From positions 85,341 to 149,340 of the forward strand of contig NZ_AP018719.1 in NCBI RefSeq assembly GCF_003966565.1: a stretch of 64,000 nt of DNA, in the 5' to 3' direction. Source of the DNA: Sulfuricystis multivorans. GTDB lineage: Bacteria; Pseudomonadota; Gammaproteobacteria; Burkholderiales; Rhodocyclaceae. Positions 9,309 to 18,225 of this stretch are shown one piece after another. Made by a program: the position numbers and the translations under genes. Numbering within the stretch: the stretch's first letter is position 1; each line of letters begins with the position of its first letter. Below the pieces are notes generated by a model. The model had not been told where the DNA came from. It did no database searches and was given only the letters and a program-made list of their open reading frames with translations.

Positions 9309-10133
9309 CTAGAATTCCTCCCCGGGTTTCGTCATGGTCATTACACGGATGCGCTCGGCCAGCTCCTCGCCGGCGACAACACCAGTACCCAGTGGCGTGA
9401 CTTTCTGTGTCTTTCGGTCAATTAGATAGATAGCCGGAACTATATTGATGCCATTCCCGCCGGACGCAAGCATCGAAATCCCGTTGTCAGGCTTGGCGTC
9501 TGGAAATAGAGGTATGGGACCCGAGTCCATGGAGATCGTCAGTATTGGTATGCCCGTCTTCATGCTGAAGGCTTTGAGGATTGGCGCCTCGTCGTGGCAG
9601 TAGTTACAATCGGATCGGGCGAAAAAGAGAATGCCGTGCGTCTCGGACAGGTTCTTCAGATTGTCCTCTCGCATTTTGTCTTTACGCATCCTGTCTCGAT
9701 CCCGGGCATAGCTCACTACAGACGATCGCGCCGAGTAATTCACATCCGGATTGGCCCAGACAACGCGGCGGGAGACATCAGCGAACATCGAGGCCTTGTC
9801 CATGACGAAATGCTGAGCCCTCAGGAAGGCCAGGACATTCTCCTCGGTGGGATTGACGACCGCCTCGCCCTTCAAGCGCGCCAGTTCCTTCTGGATCTCC
9901 TCGAGGGTCGTCATCTCATAGATGGTCTTGGGCTTTACCTCCGGCTTTAGCTTCTGCTCGTGGTGTTCTTCCTTTGGGTCGGGGTACCAGTTGAAGCCGC
10001 GGTCTGGATTAACCCAAGGTGTTTCGTCCCACCAGCTGCGAGTTTCATTCAATATATCTCCGCTCGTAGCATGGACTGTAATAGCCCAAAAGCAGCAACC
10101 AAAGGCTGCCAGATATTGATTTGCTCTAGGCAC
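9309..10133 (-). CDS. traF: TraF, thioredoxin-fold pilus assembly protein
   Basis: 274 aa with a signal peptide (CFWAITVHATSG). A central helical region (YEMTTLEEIQKELARLKGE) is followed by a thioredoxin-like domain holding a CNYC motif in the segment ILFFARSDCNYCHDEAP at about residue 180, and a cis-Pro-like NIVPAIY. F TraF lacks the CXXC pair, whereas related plasmid TraF proteins keep it, so this copy may be an active periplasmic oxidoreductase. Its start overlaps the upstream lipoprotein gene by 8 nt. Confidence 0.9.
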   Translation of the reverse strand: MPRANQYLAAFGCCFWAITVHATSGDILNETRSWWDETPWVNPDRGFNWYPDPKEEHHEQKLKPEVKPKTIYEMTTLEEIQKELARLKGEAVVNPTEENVLAFLRAQHFVMDKASMFADVSRRVVWANPDVNYSARSSVVSYARDRDRMRKDKMREDNLKNLSETHGILFFARSDCNYCHDEAPILKAFSMKTGIPILTISMDSGPIPLFPDAKPDNGISMLASGGNGINIVPAIYLIDRKTQKVTPLGTGVVAGEELAERIRVMTMTKPGEEF

Positions 10134-11322
10134 TTACTTTGCTCCGGTATGGGCAAGCGAAGGGCTCGACATCGATTCCAGAGAGCATGGTCATGACTTT
10201 AGCGGACACGTCACCTAGGCGCCCCTGGTTTAGTTGCTCCTTAACGAAATCCGAATCGCCCAAGGCGATCAGGCCCTTCGCAGAAGCAAGCTTGTGTTGG
10301 CGTATAGTTGCTTGAAGGAGGACTTTCCTAAGCTCCTCCTTTGCACCTGGTTGTTTGCGGCAGACAATCACGTTGGCGGCCACGAATGGCACCTCGCCAA
10401 GAATCGCAGAGGAGACCGTTGTTTGGGCACCAGGTCTGAGCATTTTCGCAATACCAGCGTCGAGGATGGTTCTAAACACATCATCCGGCTCGGCGTCATC
10501 CTCAACGGACGCTAGCGCACGTAAGAGAAGGTGGTCAGCCCTTTTCCAGTCTGTAAGAGCCTGGTGTGTGTCTTTCAGAGGAAGAATTCGTCGTAGGTCG
10601 GCAGCCAGATCGGAGGCATGGTGTTTTTCAATCCAAAATGCCGCGGCTCGCATCTGGACGACATCGATAGCGGAAGTAACAGGAGTAGCTAGGCGTGCGC
10701 GTATGGTCTCTACAGAAGGTTCTACAAATTTGATCGCCCAGCCGTCCATGTGCAGTTTGCGGTTCTGATTGAACCAGCCATCGACATCCGTGAAGACTGC
10801 CGACTCGTGGTCGAAAATCACTCCGTCCGCTCCAACCAGGCGATCGTCAGATTTGTCCCGGAATTTCCGGTGGAAGACGCCAGCGCACTTCAAGGCAGCT
10901 TTGTCTCCGGTGTATTCTCCGCCAGCGTAGTATCTCGGCCGGTTGATAATCATGTCGGCATTCATCAACTGCAGGTACAGCCAGTCGTCGCAGTCCGCGC
11001 GACCGATGACTTCGAAATACTTCGTCGGCGGAACTTGGCCAGTGAAGGCGATGTAGGCGCCCGACTTCGGATCCGAACGCAGCACCTCCACTGGAGCTTG
11101 TCCGATCAGAGGCGCTTTGCCTGGAGTTGGGGGCAGGCCCACCGCAGGATGCGGGTTATCCGGGTCCGGAGGCACGGTATTATTTACGTCCTTGCCCATG
11201 ATCGATGCGGCTGCTGTCCGCATCTCTGGAGGTGACAACGGTATATACGGCTTTGCCGATCCGAGACCGGTACAAGCCGTCAAAGCGCAGACAAGGGGGA
11301 AGATACAGGACACGCGTAGCAT
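10126..11322 (-). CDS. large lipoprotein heading the traF-traH-traG operon
   Basis: 398 aa with a lipobox (LTACTGLG, Cys at about residue 17), so probably an outer- or inner-membrane lipoprotein. A proline-rich segment follows, then a globular part with a WLYLQLMNADMIINRPRYY stretch and a C-terminal helical region. No family recognised. It is the first gene of its unit. The ATG lies only 6 nt from a -10 hexamer (11329-11334), so the mRNA should be leaderless, and there is no room for a ribosome site. The position suggests a role in the mating channel or surface exclusion; that is inference. Confidence 0.65.
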   Translation of the reverse strand: MLRVSCIFPLVCALTACTGLGSAKPYIPLSPPEMRTAAASIMGKDVNNTVPPDPDNPHPAVGLPPTPGKAPLIGQAPVEVLRSDPKSGAYIAFTGQVPPTKYFEVIGRADCDDWLYLQLMNADMIINRPRYYAGGEYTGDKAALKCAGVFHRKFRDKSDDRLVGADGVIFDHESAVFTDVDGWFNQNRKLHMDGWAIKFVEPSVETIRARLATPVTSAIDVVQMRAAAFWIEKHHASDLAADLRRILPLKDTHQALTDWKRADHLLLRALASVEDDAEPDDVFRTILDAGIAKMLRPGAQTTVSSAILGEVPFVAANVIVCRKQPGAKEELRKVLLQATIRQHKLASAKGLIALGDSDFVKEQLNQGRLGDVSAKVMTMLSGIDVEPFACPYRSKVSA

Positions 11323-11328
11323 GCCCTG

Positions 11329-11358
11329 AGGATAGTCCTCGCACTCAAGTTACGGCAA
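11329..11358 (-). promoter_or_regulatory. promoter of the lipoprotein-traF-traH-traG unit
   Basis: Reading on the - strand: -35 TTGCCG at 11353-11358, an 18-nt spacer and -10 TATCCT at 11329-11334. After that come only 6 nt before the ATG at 11322. A start of transcription 6-7 nt after the -10 would coincide with the ATG. The 48-bp repeated site (copy A) ends on the -35. Confidence 0.6.
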
Positions 11359-11403
11359 TGCAGAAATGCAGCCGAAAAAGTGGAGTTAGGTGCAGTTTTG
11401 GAT
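11356..11403 (-). promoter_or_regulatory. 48-bp transfer-regulon site, copy A
   Basis: On the - strand the copy contains CACCTAACTCC near its start and GGCTGCATTTCTGCATTG at its end. It aligns without gaps to copies B-E. The left motif CATTTCTAC is degenerate here (CAAAACTGC). It directly abuts the -35 of the downstream promoter, the position of a class II activator site. Confidence 0.65.
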
Positions 11404-11497
11404 TCCCGCCCTTAGGGAAACACTGAAAAAGTCGTCGTATCCAGCCGGAGAGCAAGACGCTCAGAGCGCAGGATGCGAGACAATTCGGTTGCACCGG

Positions 11498-11953
11498 CTA
11501 CTGTTGCGCTGCTGGCTGCTGAATCGGAGAACCCAGATCTGGCTTGAGGCCAGAGTCCTTCACCATCCTCTCTTCTAACTCGTATTCGCTATCTACTCCG
11601 GGCGGCAAGCCATTTTGGCACATGTTCAACTTGACGCTCATGTCAAGCATACGGGTTGAACCATCCGTCATGGGTAACAAGGTACCAGGAGTGTAGTAGC
11701 GAATGTTGAACCGCTTGCACCCCTCCTGCTTCAGGTTGGCTACAGTGGTCACCTCGGCAACTACTCGGGCATTCGGACGATTGATCTGTTGGCGGATCAT
11801 CTCGGCGGTTCTCCCTGTCACCTCCACCGAGGCTTTGCCATCTTTGGCGTTCATGGCCTTCATCAGCAGATCACGGTAATCGGTTCCGTCTCCGGCGGCG
11901 AAGGTCATCGCCGGCAAGAGCGCGAGCAGGCTAACAATACCTTTAGCGTTCAA
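11498..11953 (-). CDS. secreted hypothetical protein, end of the traW-traN unit
   Basis: 151 aa with a signal peptide (LLALLPAMTFAAGDG). The mature part is mainly beta-like and polar with two cysteines (EGCKRF, LNMCQNG) that could pair, and a Gln/Pro-rich tail. Its start overlaps the preceding TraT-like gene by 4 nt (ATGA). Last gene of the unit that begins with traW. No family recognised. Confidence 0.55.
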   Translation of the reverse strand: MNAKGIVSLLALLPAMTFAAGDGTDYRDLLMKAMNAKDGKASVEVTGRTAEMIRQQINRPNARVVAEVTTVANLKQEGCKRFNIRYYTPGTLLPMTDGSTRMLDMSVKLNMCQNGLPPGVDSEYELEERMVKDSGLKPDLGSPIQQPAAQQ

Positions 11954-12681
11954 GACTCATTGCTCCCTTGGACTGCTGCTGGCTTTTTCACGTCATAGAA
12001 CGGCTTCAGGACATTTTCAATGGCGTCGCTAATAACCATGTCAAGAACTACCTTGGAGTCCTGTGCCTTTTCCATTATCCACCAGTGTCCGCTGTCGCCG
12101 TTGACACTCAATATGACGGAACTGGTGAATTTGTTGCATTGGTCGCCATAACAAAACCCACGGGGATCGCCGGTGAGCAGTTCATTGAAGCGACCCGCGA
12201 TTCCGGTCTTCTGGCCAATCCATCGAACCATGTCAGTGACGGACAGCATAGATGCCACGCCTGTGGCGGCTACAGACACGCCAATCTGCAGCAGATCCAC
12301 GTTCTGATGGTGATAGTCTGGATTGCTGGGTTGAGCGACGCCAACAGCGGACTCCAACAACTCTCCAAGCCTACCGCGAACTTCCTCTTTGCCAGCACCG
12401 GAAATTAGGAATATGCCGTCGAAATTGAACTTCGCATCGGCATCTTCCAGCTTCTCAGCTACGGTGAAGCCCATCGCCCTCATTTTTTCTTGGAGGATGC
12501 GTGTCATCTTCGGGCTGTGTTTGAAAGAAACGTACAGACGCTTTTCTGCAATTCCGGCATTTGGCAGGGAATTGAAATGCGGTTCGCGCTCGATCTCGAC
12601 GCTCGTCGTGGAACCAGTATCTGCCAGAACCACAACTGCTGAAGTCGCAAGAGTCAAAGCAAGAATGAATTTACGGACCAT
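11950..12681 (-). CDS. TraT-like secreted protein (second copy)
   Basis: 243 aa from the ATG at 12681, which overlaps the end of traN. It has a signal peptide (MVRKFILALTLATSAVVVLA). The segment RLYVSFKHSPKMTRILQEK followed by MRAMGFTVAEKLEDADAKFNF resembles the start of the TraT core (a beta strand, then a helix, then 'G(Y/F).V....DA.Y...'). TraT is an outer-membrane surface-exclusion and serum-resistance lipoprotein; this protein has no lipobox cysteine. The similarity is weak and judged by eye, so the functional call is inference. A hydrophobic segment near residue 145 (IGVSVAATGVASML) also fits the TraT pattern. Confidence 0.45.
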   Translation of the reverse strand: MVRKFILALTLATSAVVVLADTGSTTSVEIEREPHFNSLPNAGIAEKRLYVSFKHSPKMTRILQEKMRAMGFTVAEKLEDADAKFNFDGIFLISGAGKEEVRGRLGELLESAVGVAQPSNPDYHHQNVDLLQIGVSVAATGVASMLSVTDMVRWIGQKTGIAGRFNELLTGDPRGFCYGDQCNKFTSSVILSVNGDSGHWWIMEKAQDSKVVLDMVISDAIENVLKPFYDVKKPAAVQGSNES

Positions 12682-14563
12682 AGTAACTCGCAGCTTTTTG
12701 TTGCAACCGCTCGACTGCATAGGTATTTGTCTTAGGGTCGGGTTGGATGCTGTTGAAGAATTCTGACAGATCCATCTCGTCGAATTTCAGAAGCTTGAGC
12801 TCTTCCAGGGTAAAGCCCGAGCAATCCGGATTTTGCGCCGATCCCCAGCTCTTGCCGATCTGAGCACGACCTTGTTCATTGACGATACGACCGAGCTTTG
12901 AGGGGAAGCAGCACCATCCCTCTTTTTTCTCAACACATACCCCCAGAACTTTAGAACTGCAGTATGAACCAACCTGGTGGCATAATCCCTGCCCTCGCTT
13001 CATCCCCAGGATTTGATCCTGTTGATCGCAGCTCATCATATCCATAATGACGTAAATGGCAATAGAGGTTGCGAGAGACCATGGGTCAAATCCGACATAA
13101 CTAATTCCGCCTGCGGTCGAGATTGAAAACTCTGCGCCCCAGATAGAGAACGTGCTCGATGTACTCAGGAGGTTGCCAGCGGCCTGTAAAGCGTATTCCT
13201 GAAGAATTTCGCTGCCAGTAGCCATCAAACCTTCGAAGATGTATTTGGAACCCCAGACGTAGATTTCTTCTGTGCCCACTTTGAAAACGGCCGTGCCGAT
13301 CGCCTGGGCGATCACATCGTTCCTGCCGCCTTGACCTCCCCCTTTGGCTTTACAGCAGTTCTTTAGTAATTTTTTGGTGCAAGACTGCGACTCTCCATCG
13401 AAGATGTTGTAGTTGGTGGCTTCTCTGGCAAGCTCCATTTGCGAGATCGTCGCGGCGAAATCCCTATCGGCGGGATGACCAGTATCGAAACACTGGCCAT
13501 CCAGGCAGAAAGACTGGGTTCCACAGTCTGTCTGGGTGGAGGTGGAAACCGGCGCTTCAGCGCATTTGTACTGGTGCTCAAGTAATCCACACTGGCCTCC
13601 GGGCAAAGTATCAACGCAAGTCGATCCAGTTTCGACGCAAAGAGGATCGTTCTTTAGTTCATCGCAGGTCGAGGTGAGGTTTGTAGAAGCGCAGGTGTAA
13701 TCTTTCTTCCATTGCCAGCAGTCTTTGTAGACGTCCAGGCCATTAATATTTTTTGTTCCTGGGCCATCTACACAGGTTTGGGAAGCAACAGTGCAGTTCG
13801 GATTGTTGTCGAGCGACGTGCATTGCGACACATCTACCTGGTCATTGACGATCGTGTACGAGGTGTTGAGATATTGAACGTTCGTCGGAAGCGGCGTGAT
13901 TTCCGAGCCGCAAAGATAGGTGAACTGCTTTTCGATGCAAACGCCAGTAAAGGCGACATTCGTACAGATTTCCGTCTGTTGCGTACATCCGGCTTGCTTC
14001 AGGGGCATGCAATAGTCGGCCGGGTTGCTGACCACGCAGTTGTAGTCCTCCTTCCACTGCCAGCAGTCCTTGTAGACATCGAGGCCGTTGATATTCTTTG
14101 TGGCGGGGCCATCGATACATATCTTAGCCGAGAGTTGGCAGCTTGGATTACTGGAGTAACTGGCGCATGGGGATGTGTCGATCGTGTCCGAGACGATCGT
14201 ATAGCTATTGCCCAGTTGAATGACCCCATTCCCCACTTGCGCAGCATTGTCGCAATGGTAGGTCTTCGTATAGCCGAGGCATGTCCCATTGAATGCAGTT
14301 CCGTTGCAGACTGAACTAACTTGGGAGCATCCAGGCGTGGCAGCGATGGCCGCACAGTAATCGACCGGGTTGGGATCGACGCAGTTGTAAGTTGCTTGAT
14401 AATCCCAGCAGTCGCGATAGATCATCGTACCGCCAATGTTTTTAGAACTGGGCCCATCCACACATACCTCGCCCGTCTTTTGGCAGGTAGCAACTGCGTT
14501 GGCTCCTGTCGAGAAGGTAACAGCCACTAGGACCGACAGGATGTATCGGAAAATATTGTTCAT
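12671..14563 (-). CDS. traN: TraN-like cysteine-rich outer-membrane adhesin with three internal repeats
   Basis: 630 aa with a signal peptide (VLVAVTFSTGANA) and very many cysteines. Residues about 25-330 hold three tandem modules, each with C..(T/A).(E/Q/K).C(V/I)DGP..KNI.G..(V/I)Y(K/R)DCW.(W/Y)...Y.C followed by a second cysteine cluster. The C-terminal half (LKNCCKAKGGGQGG, then MMSCDQQDQILGMKRGQGLCHQ, then CCFPSKLGRIVNEQGRAQIG) is the conserved TraN C-terminus. In F, TraN stabilises mating pairs by binding recipient outer-membrane proteins. The N-terminal part typical of TraN seems to be supplied by a separate gene (15273-16445). Confidence 0.85.
   Translation of the reverse strand: MNNIFRYILSVLVAVTFSTGANAVATCQKTGEVCVDGPSSKNIGGTMIYRDCWDYQATYNCVDPNPVDYCAAIAATPGCSQVSSVCNGTAFNGTCLGYTKTYHCDNAAQVGNGVIQLGNSYTIVSDTIDTSPCASYSSNPSCQLSAKICIDGPATKNINGLDVYKDCWQWKEDYNCVVSNPADYCMPLKQAGCTQQTEICTNVAFTGVCIEKQFTYLCGSEITPLPTNVQYLNTSYTIVNDQVDVSQCTSLDNNPNCTVASQTCVDGPGTKNINGLDVYKDCWQWKKDYTCASTNLTSTCDELKNDPLCVETGSTCVDTLPGGQCGLLEHQYKCAEAPVSTSTQTDCGTQSFCLDGQCFDTGHPADRDFAATISQMELAREATNYNIFDGESQSCTKKLLKNCCKAKGGGQGGRNDVIAQAIGTAVFKVGTEEIYVWGSKYIFEGLMATGSEILQEYALQAAGNLLSTSSTFSIWGAEFSISTAGGISYVGFDPWSLATSIAIYVIMDMMSCDQQDQILGMKRGQGLCHQVGSYCSSKVLGVCVEKKEGWCCFPSKLGRIVNEQGRAQIGKSWGSAQNPDCSGFTLEELKLLKFDEMDLSEFFNSIQPDPKTNTYAVERLQQKAASYYGP
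13700..14460. repeat. internal tandem repeats of traN
   Basis: Three related blocks of roughly 330 bp within traN. The block near 13710-13775 and the block near 14050-14115 share long near-identical stretches around CCAGCAGTC(T/C)TTGTAGAC and GGGCCATC(T/G)A(C/T)ACA. The third block near 14390-14460 is more diverged. They encode the repeated CVDGP..KNI.G...Y(K/R)DCW module. Such repeats can recombine to vary adhesin length. Confidence 0.6.
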
Positions 14564-15273
14564 CTCCCACCTCGGACCATGTCCATGGCGAGATACAACG
14601 CTCGGACGGTAAGTACATTCATGTTCACAAATTTGTCTTTCATCGAAGCAATCACTTTGCCCTTCTCCGTCCGCCCGTTTTTCGTGACCTCGATATCAAT
14701 AATTGTCTGCTGTGTAATGATTTGTGCAACACGGCATCTTTCGGGGGGACATGAAGGATCGTTACCGATGCCCTTCTCAAACATGCGTTTGGAAAACCAC
14801 CGTCCTTGATCCCCGAGATCAACGGGAATTGGGTTTCCCGTAACCAGGGATATGCCTTGTTGGGTATTAGGCTGCTGCCCGTGATCACCGATGGTGTAAT
14901 GCCCTTCCGGAACATGGGCTGGAGTAGGCTTTTCCTTCACCGGGACAGACAAGGCCACTCGCTGGCCTTCCGCGATGGCGGCGATATCTTCCTGGGCAGC
15001 TTTGCCATTTGAAGACTTAATGCTCAAACTGCCCTTCAGAGTCAGGTATTGCTTCGCATCTGCCTTGTTCCACGCCACAGCAAAACCATGTGCGGCTAAA
15101 TCACGGCGTATCGTATCCGTGATGGACGGGCTACCGACAAACTGAGCATAGACGGCACCAGCTTCGGGCCTAAGCGTAGCCACGCCCTCAACGCGACTTT
15201 CGATTCGGCCCAAATCCCCTGCAATCGCTAATGCAGCCAAGAAAGAGACCGCTATTCCAATAATTATTCTCAT
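14560..15273 (-). CDS. TraT-like secreted protein (first copy)
   Basis: 237 aa with a signal peptide (IAVSFLAALAIAGDL). The segment AVYAQFVGSPSITDTIRRDL followed by AAHGFAVAWNKADAKQYLTL matches the same 'strand-helix-GF.V...DA..Y' pattern as the gene at 11950-12681. The two are therefore probably paralogues flanking traN, both weakly like TraT. It overlaps its neighbours by 1-4 nt on both sides. No lipobox. Role in surface or entry exclusion is inference. Confidence 0.45.
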   Translation of the reverse strand: MRIIIGIAVSFLAALAIAGDLGRIESRVEGVATLRPEAGAVYAQFVGSPSITDTIRRDLAAHGFAVAWNKADAKQYLTLKGSLSIKSSNGKAAQEDIAAIAEGQRVALSVPVKEKPTPAHVPEGHYTIGDHGQQPNTQQGISLVTGNPIPVDLGDQGRWFSKRMFEKGIGNDPSCPPERCRVAQIITQQTIIDIEVTKNGRTEKGKVIASMKDKFVNMNVLTVRALYLAMDMVRGGR

Positions 15274-16445
15274 CAGTACGTCCTACTGTTTAGCGTTGCG
15301 CACTGGTCGTTCCAGACATCGGTGTATGTAACCTGAGTGGGGAGGGAGAAGTTCGCTGACCCGTAATACGAAAAGCCCAGGCACGGGTTGTAGAACCAGG
15401 AGCCCATAGTGCAAGTCGTAGCGTTACAGGTTTGGCTGTAGTAGGTTATGAAGCAGTACCCAGCTCCGGTATTCATATTGGTAATACCCTGGGTTTGCGG
15501 GATGTAGGCCCCAGGCGTTCCGGGAATGTTTGCCCAACCTAAGTCTACGTAGAATTGGTTGGTTCCGTGCACCTGCGTGTAGAAGTGCTGCTGGTAGTAC
15601 CCGTTCTGGCAGTAGTAGTCGTATACCAGGTAATCGATGCAGTAAGGGCAGGGGTCGGCGATTACTCTGACGATAAAGGCGCCCGGCGTACATCCTGGGA
15701 TCGTGTTGATCTGGATGTTCAGCGTCTTATGGCAGGTGTGGGTATTGGTTTGATATTCGATTTTCGTGCACTGGTAGTTGTAATCTACATCAACCACAAC
15801 CACATCGCCGTAGGTACAGGTTCCGTGGTTGATGGTGGAGATGGTTTCCTTACAACTGTAGAGGTAGTCAGGATCGACGACGACGTTCTGACCTATTGTG
15901 CATGAGGCGGCCCCGTTTTCCGACCAGTCATCACATGTTTGCATGACAAAGTCTGGCGTTGAGGCTTGCTGTGTGGTAGTACAGTTCGAGTAATTTCCGT
16001 TAATCGCCCCAGCAATGGCTTCTGGATTAGCTGCGATCGCCTTACCCTGCAGCATGAGCGGGTCGCTGCGGGTAATTTGACTGTTCGCATTGAAAGACTG
16101 TGCATTAACTAATGAATTGACTGCCTCACAATGTTCCTTGTCTGCCGGATTCGTCGATGACGTGCCTGCGCCGCATTCAGAAATCTTGGCTTGGCCTCCA
16201 AAATACAGTGAGTTCAATACTGTGTTTTGCCCTCCATAATAGGCAGATTGCGGCGGCGGTATTTGGGAGTAGCCGCTGACCACGTTACCCGCTTGGGAAT
16301 GACCAATGTTGTTGAAGATGTCTTGTGTGTGAGTGTTATCTCCAGCCGCTTTACCGTCCGCAAAAGCGGCCATCTGCTCTGGCGTTTGTGCGTAGGCAAT
16401 TCCAAAAGATATTGCCAATGCCACGATTAGGGAACGGATGATCAT
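15273..16445 (-). CDS. cysteine- and tyrosine-rich secreted protein, TraN N-terminus-like
   Basis: 390 aa from the ATG at 16445, which overlaps the trbC stop (ATGA), with a signal peptide (IVALAISFGIAYAQ). The start of the mature protein (EQMAAFADGKAAGDN) resembles the N-terminus of long TraN proteins, where an 'A..DG...G' segment precedes the cysteine-rich region. Residues about 150-390 contain paired cysteines in a Tyr/Thr/Asn-rich context (CPYCIDYLVYDYYCQNGYYQ). Together with traN downstream this looks like a split or duplicated TraN, with a TraT-like gene between. The start is chosen by the coupling and the signal peptide. Confidence 0.55.
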   Translation of the reverse strand: MIIRSLIVALAISFGIAYAQTPEQMAAFADGKAAGDNTHTQDIFNNIGHSQAGNVVSGYSQIPPPQSAYYGGQNTVLNSLYFGGQAKISECGAGTSSTNPADKEHCEAVNSLVNAQSFNANSQITRSDPLMLQGKAIAANPEAIAGAINGNYSNCTTTQQASTPDFVMQTCDDWSENGAASCTIGQNVVVDPDYLYSCKETISTINHGTCTYGDVVVVDVDYNYQCTKIEYQTNTHTCHKTLNIQINTIPGCTPGAFIVRVIADPCPYCIDYLVYDYYCQNGYYQQHFYTQVHGTNQFYVDLGWANIPGTPGAYIPQTQGITNMNTGAGYCFITYYSQTCNATTCTMGSWFYNPCLGFSYYGSANFSLPTQVTYTDVWNDQCATLNSRTY

Positions 16446-17134
16446 TGCCGAGTCCTTTCCAGACGCTGAAGGTAAATGTCGGCTTTCTCTCCGATCGGAC
16501 CGCCTCGGCTCGACCACTGCTCCAAGGCGTACTCCAACGTGACATCGCCTGTGAGTGCGTATGATTGGCTGTCACAGGTGTCTGAGGAACAGCCCTCTTC
16601 CTTGCTCGCAATTACAAACGTCGGAACGGCTTTGACGTTGTAGCGGGTGAAGGCCTCCGGGTCGATTTGAATTTGGGCACCCGTAGTGCCAACCGGCTGA
16701 AGGGCCTCCATCGTCTTCTGGATGGCCCCCCTGGTTCCCAGAGGTGCAACCAGACCGCGCATGACCAGAACCGCACCAGTTGCCTTAGCCTGTTCCCCAA
16801 GCATGACCAGTGCTTTGGTAGGCATCGATGTCGAGATAAAGATCATCAGCTCCTGCTTTGCCGGCCCCTGTCCAACTCCAGATGCCTCGTACTTATTGGC
16901 GAGCGTCAACGGATCGACCCCTTTCATCTTTCGGACTTCCTCTACGCTCAGTCCTTGCTTATGCCCTGTTTGCTTGTCGTTCTGCCGCATGGATTGAGCT
17001 TGGGCCATTGCGCGCTCGATAGCCTGCTGGGTGCGGAGGTAAGGATCTTGTTCCTGTGCCGAGGGGTTAATCTGTGCCAATGCAATTGCAGGGGGTATGG
17101 ATAGCAGGGCAAGAGCTATTTGACGTTTCGTCAT
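16442..17134 (-). CDS. trbC: TrbC, F-type pilus assembly thioredoxin-like protein
   Basis: 230 aa from the ATG at 17134 (MTKRQIALALLS), with a signal peptide ending near AIALAQ. The C-terminal domain has the TrbC pattern LMIFISTSMP, then LVMRGL, then VKAVPTFVIA. TrbC_Ftype proteins sit in the periplasm and act with TraW in pilus assembly; in many systems TraW and TrbC interact or are fused. The start at 17134 is preferred because upstream codons lie within traU. Confidence 0.88.
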   Translation of the reverse strand: MTKRQIALALLSIPPAIALAQINPSAQEQDPYLRTQQAIERAMAQAQSMRQNDKQTGHKQGLSVEEVRKMKGVDPLTLANKYEASGVGQGPAKQELMIFISTSMPTKALVMLGEQAKATGAVLVMRGLVAPLGTRGAIQKTMEALQPVGTTGAQIQIDPEAFTRYNVKAVPTFVIASKEEGCSSDTCDSQSYALTGDVTLEYALEQWSSRGGPIGEKADIYLQRLERTRQ

Positions 17135-17172
17135 AGGTGTATATCGCAATATCAGGTGACGGTTTAGGATGC

Positions 17173-18225
17173 TTACGGGGCCATGTAATTCAGCAAGTTT
17201 CCGGCGCAGCAATCCCTTTTCCGGAAGATTTGGTAGACGAAATCCTCGCCCTTAACCGGAAACTCTCTGCCTGACCCCCAGAGGGCGGTTGAACGCCCGA
17301 ACGGCTGACAGCATTTCCCGGCGATTTTCTTGGTTTGAGGTATCGGGTAGAGCATCGTGTATTTGTAGTCGGTTTTCTTCATTACTGGCTCAGGGTAATA
17401 GCCACACAAGCCGTCATCACCGGATGCTGCCCACATTAGAAGTTCTCGATGCAGTTTTGTGGCCATCCGCGCTGCGATGAGTGAAGAGGCCTGAACACCA
17501 CCTACTTTCGAACCGACCCATCCGTCCAAAGGAAACATTGAGCCCTGGCAGCCATCACACCAGAACAATTCATCACGCCCGAATCCGAATGCCGTGGCAG
17601 ATACGCAGTCGAGCGCGCAGGCTGCTTGGGCTATAGGATTTCCCCACAACACAACGTCCGGATTGATGATGAAGGTCGATACGCTGTCAGACCACAACGG
17701 ATCAATTTCAGTCAGGTATACGAGGTCAAATACACCTCTTTCAAGGCATTTGTCGTCCAGCAGCACCTCAAGCCAGAACATCAAGGGGTTGGTATACCAA
17801 TGAGCGTGGTAAAACGCACTAGGGGAACGCGCTTCGCTCTTTCCTGTTTGTGCGTGTTTGGCTGTCTCAATACCAAAGTCCATACTGACGCCACCCATCC
17901 CGACGAAGCAGTAAGGTGTGCGTGTCACATCGACCATGCGTACTGGTTCCCAGAATCCCATCTTCATGCCGATCTGCGGGGGGTCTGTGCAGGCACAAAA
18001 CGGGTTGCTTGATGAGGCAAGACTAGACGTGTTTTCGTCTTGACCCATCGTGACTGCATTTGATCCGGCCAGCTTGATCGGAAAGGAGCAGGACCAACAG
18101 TAATCCGTGATCGGGTTGGCGAACGCGCCATGACAGTTCGGGTCAGCCATCACATGCAAGGAGAACGCCCCAGCCAGCAAAGCAGCGGTAGCAGCAATCA
18201 TTCGTCGGTAGAACAAGAACATCAA
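17173..18225 (-). CDS. traU: TraU, pilus assembly / DNA transfer protein
   Basis: 350 aa, close to F TraU (330 aa), with a signal peptide and a cysteine-rich mature part. Landmarks are NPITDYCWSCSFPIKLAG at the N-terminus, FWLEVLLDDKCLERGVFDLVYLTEIDP in the middle, and CDGCQGSMFPLDG and GKCCQPFGRSTALWG near the end. TraU is a periplasmic protein needed more for DNA transfer than for piliation in F. It overlaps traW by 4 nt. Confidence 0.94.
   Translation of the reverse strand: MMFLFYRRMIAATAALLAGAFSLHVMADPNCHGAFANPITDYCWSCSFPIKLAGSNAVTMGQDENTSSLASSSNPFCACTDPPQIGMKMGFWEPVRMVDVTRTPYCFVGMGGVSMDFGIETAKHAQTGKSEARSPSAFYHAHWYTNPLMFWLEVLLDDKCLERGVFDLVYLTEIDPLWSDSVSTFIINPDVVLWGNPIAQAACALDCVSATAFGFGRDELFWCDGCQGSMFPLDGWVGSKVGGVQASSLIAARMATKLHRELLMWAASGDDGLCGYYPEPVMKKTDYKYTMLYPIPQTKKIAGKCCQPFGRSTALWGSGREFPVKGEDFVYQIFRKRDCCAGNLLNYMAP

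Noticed and set aside
13712..14314. + strand ORF opposite traN
   Set aside because: Its repeated look only reflects the traN repeats read backwards.
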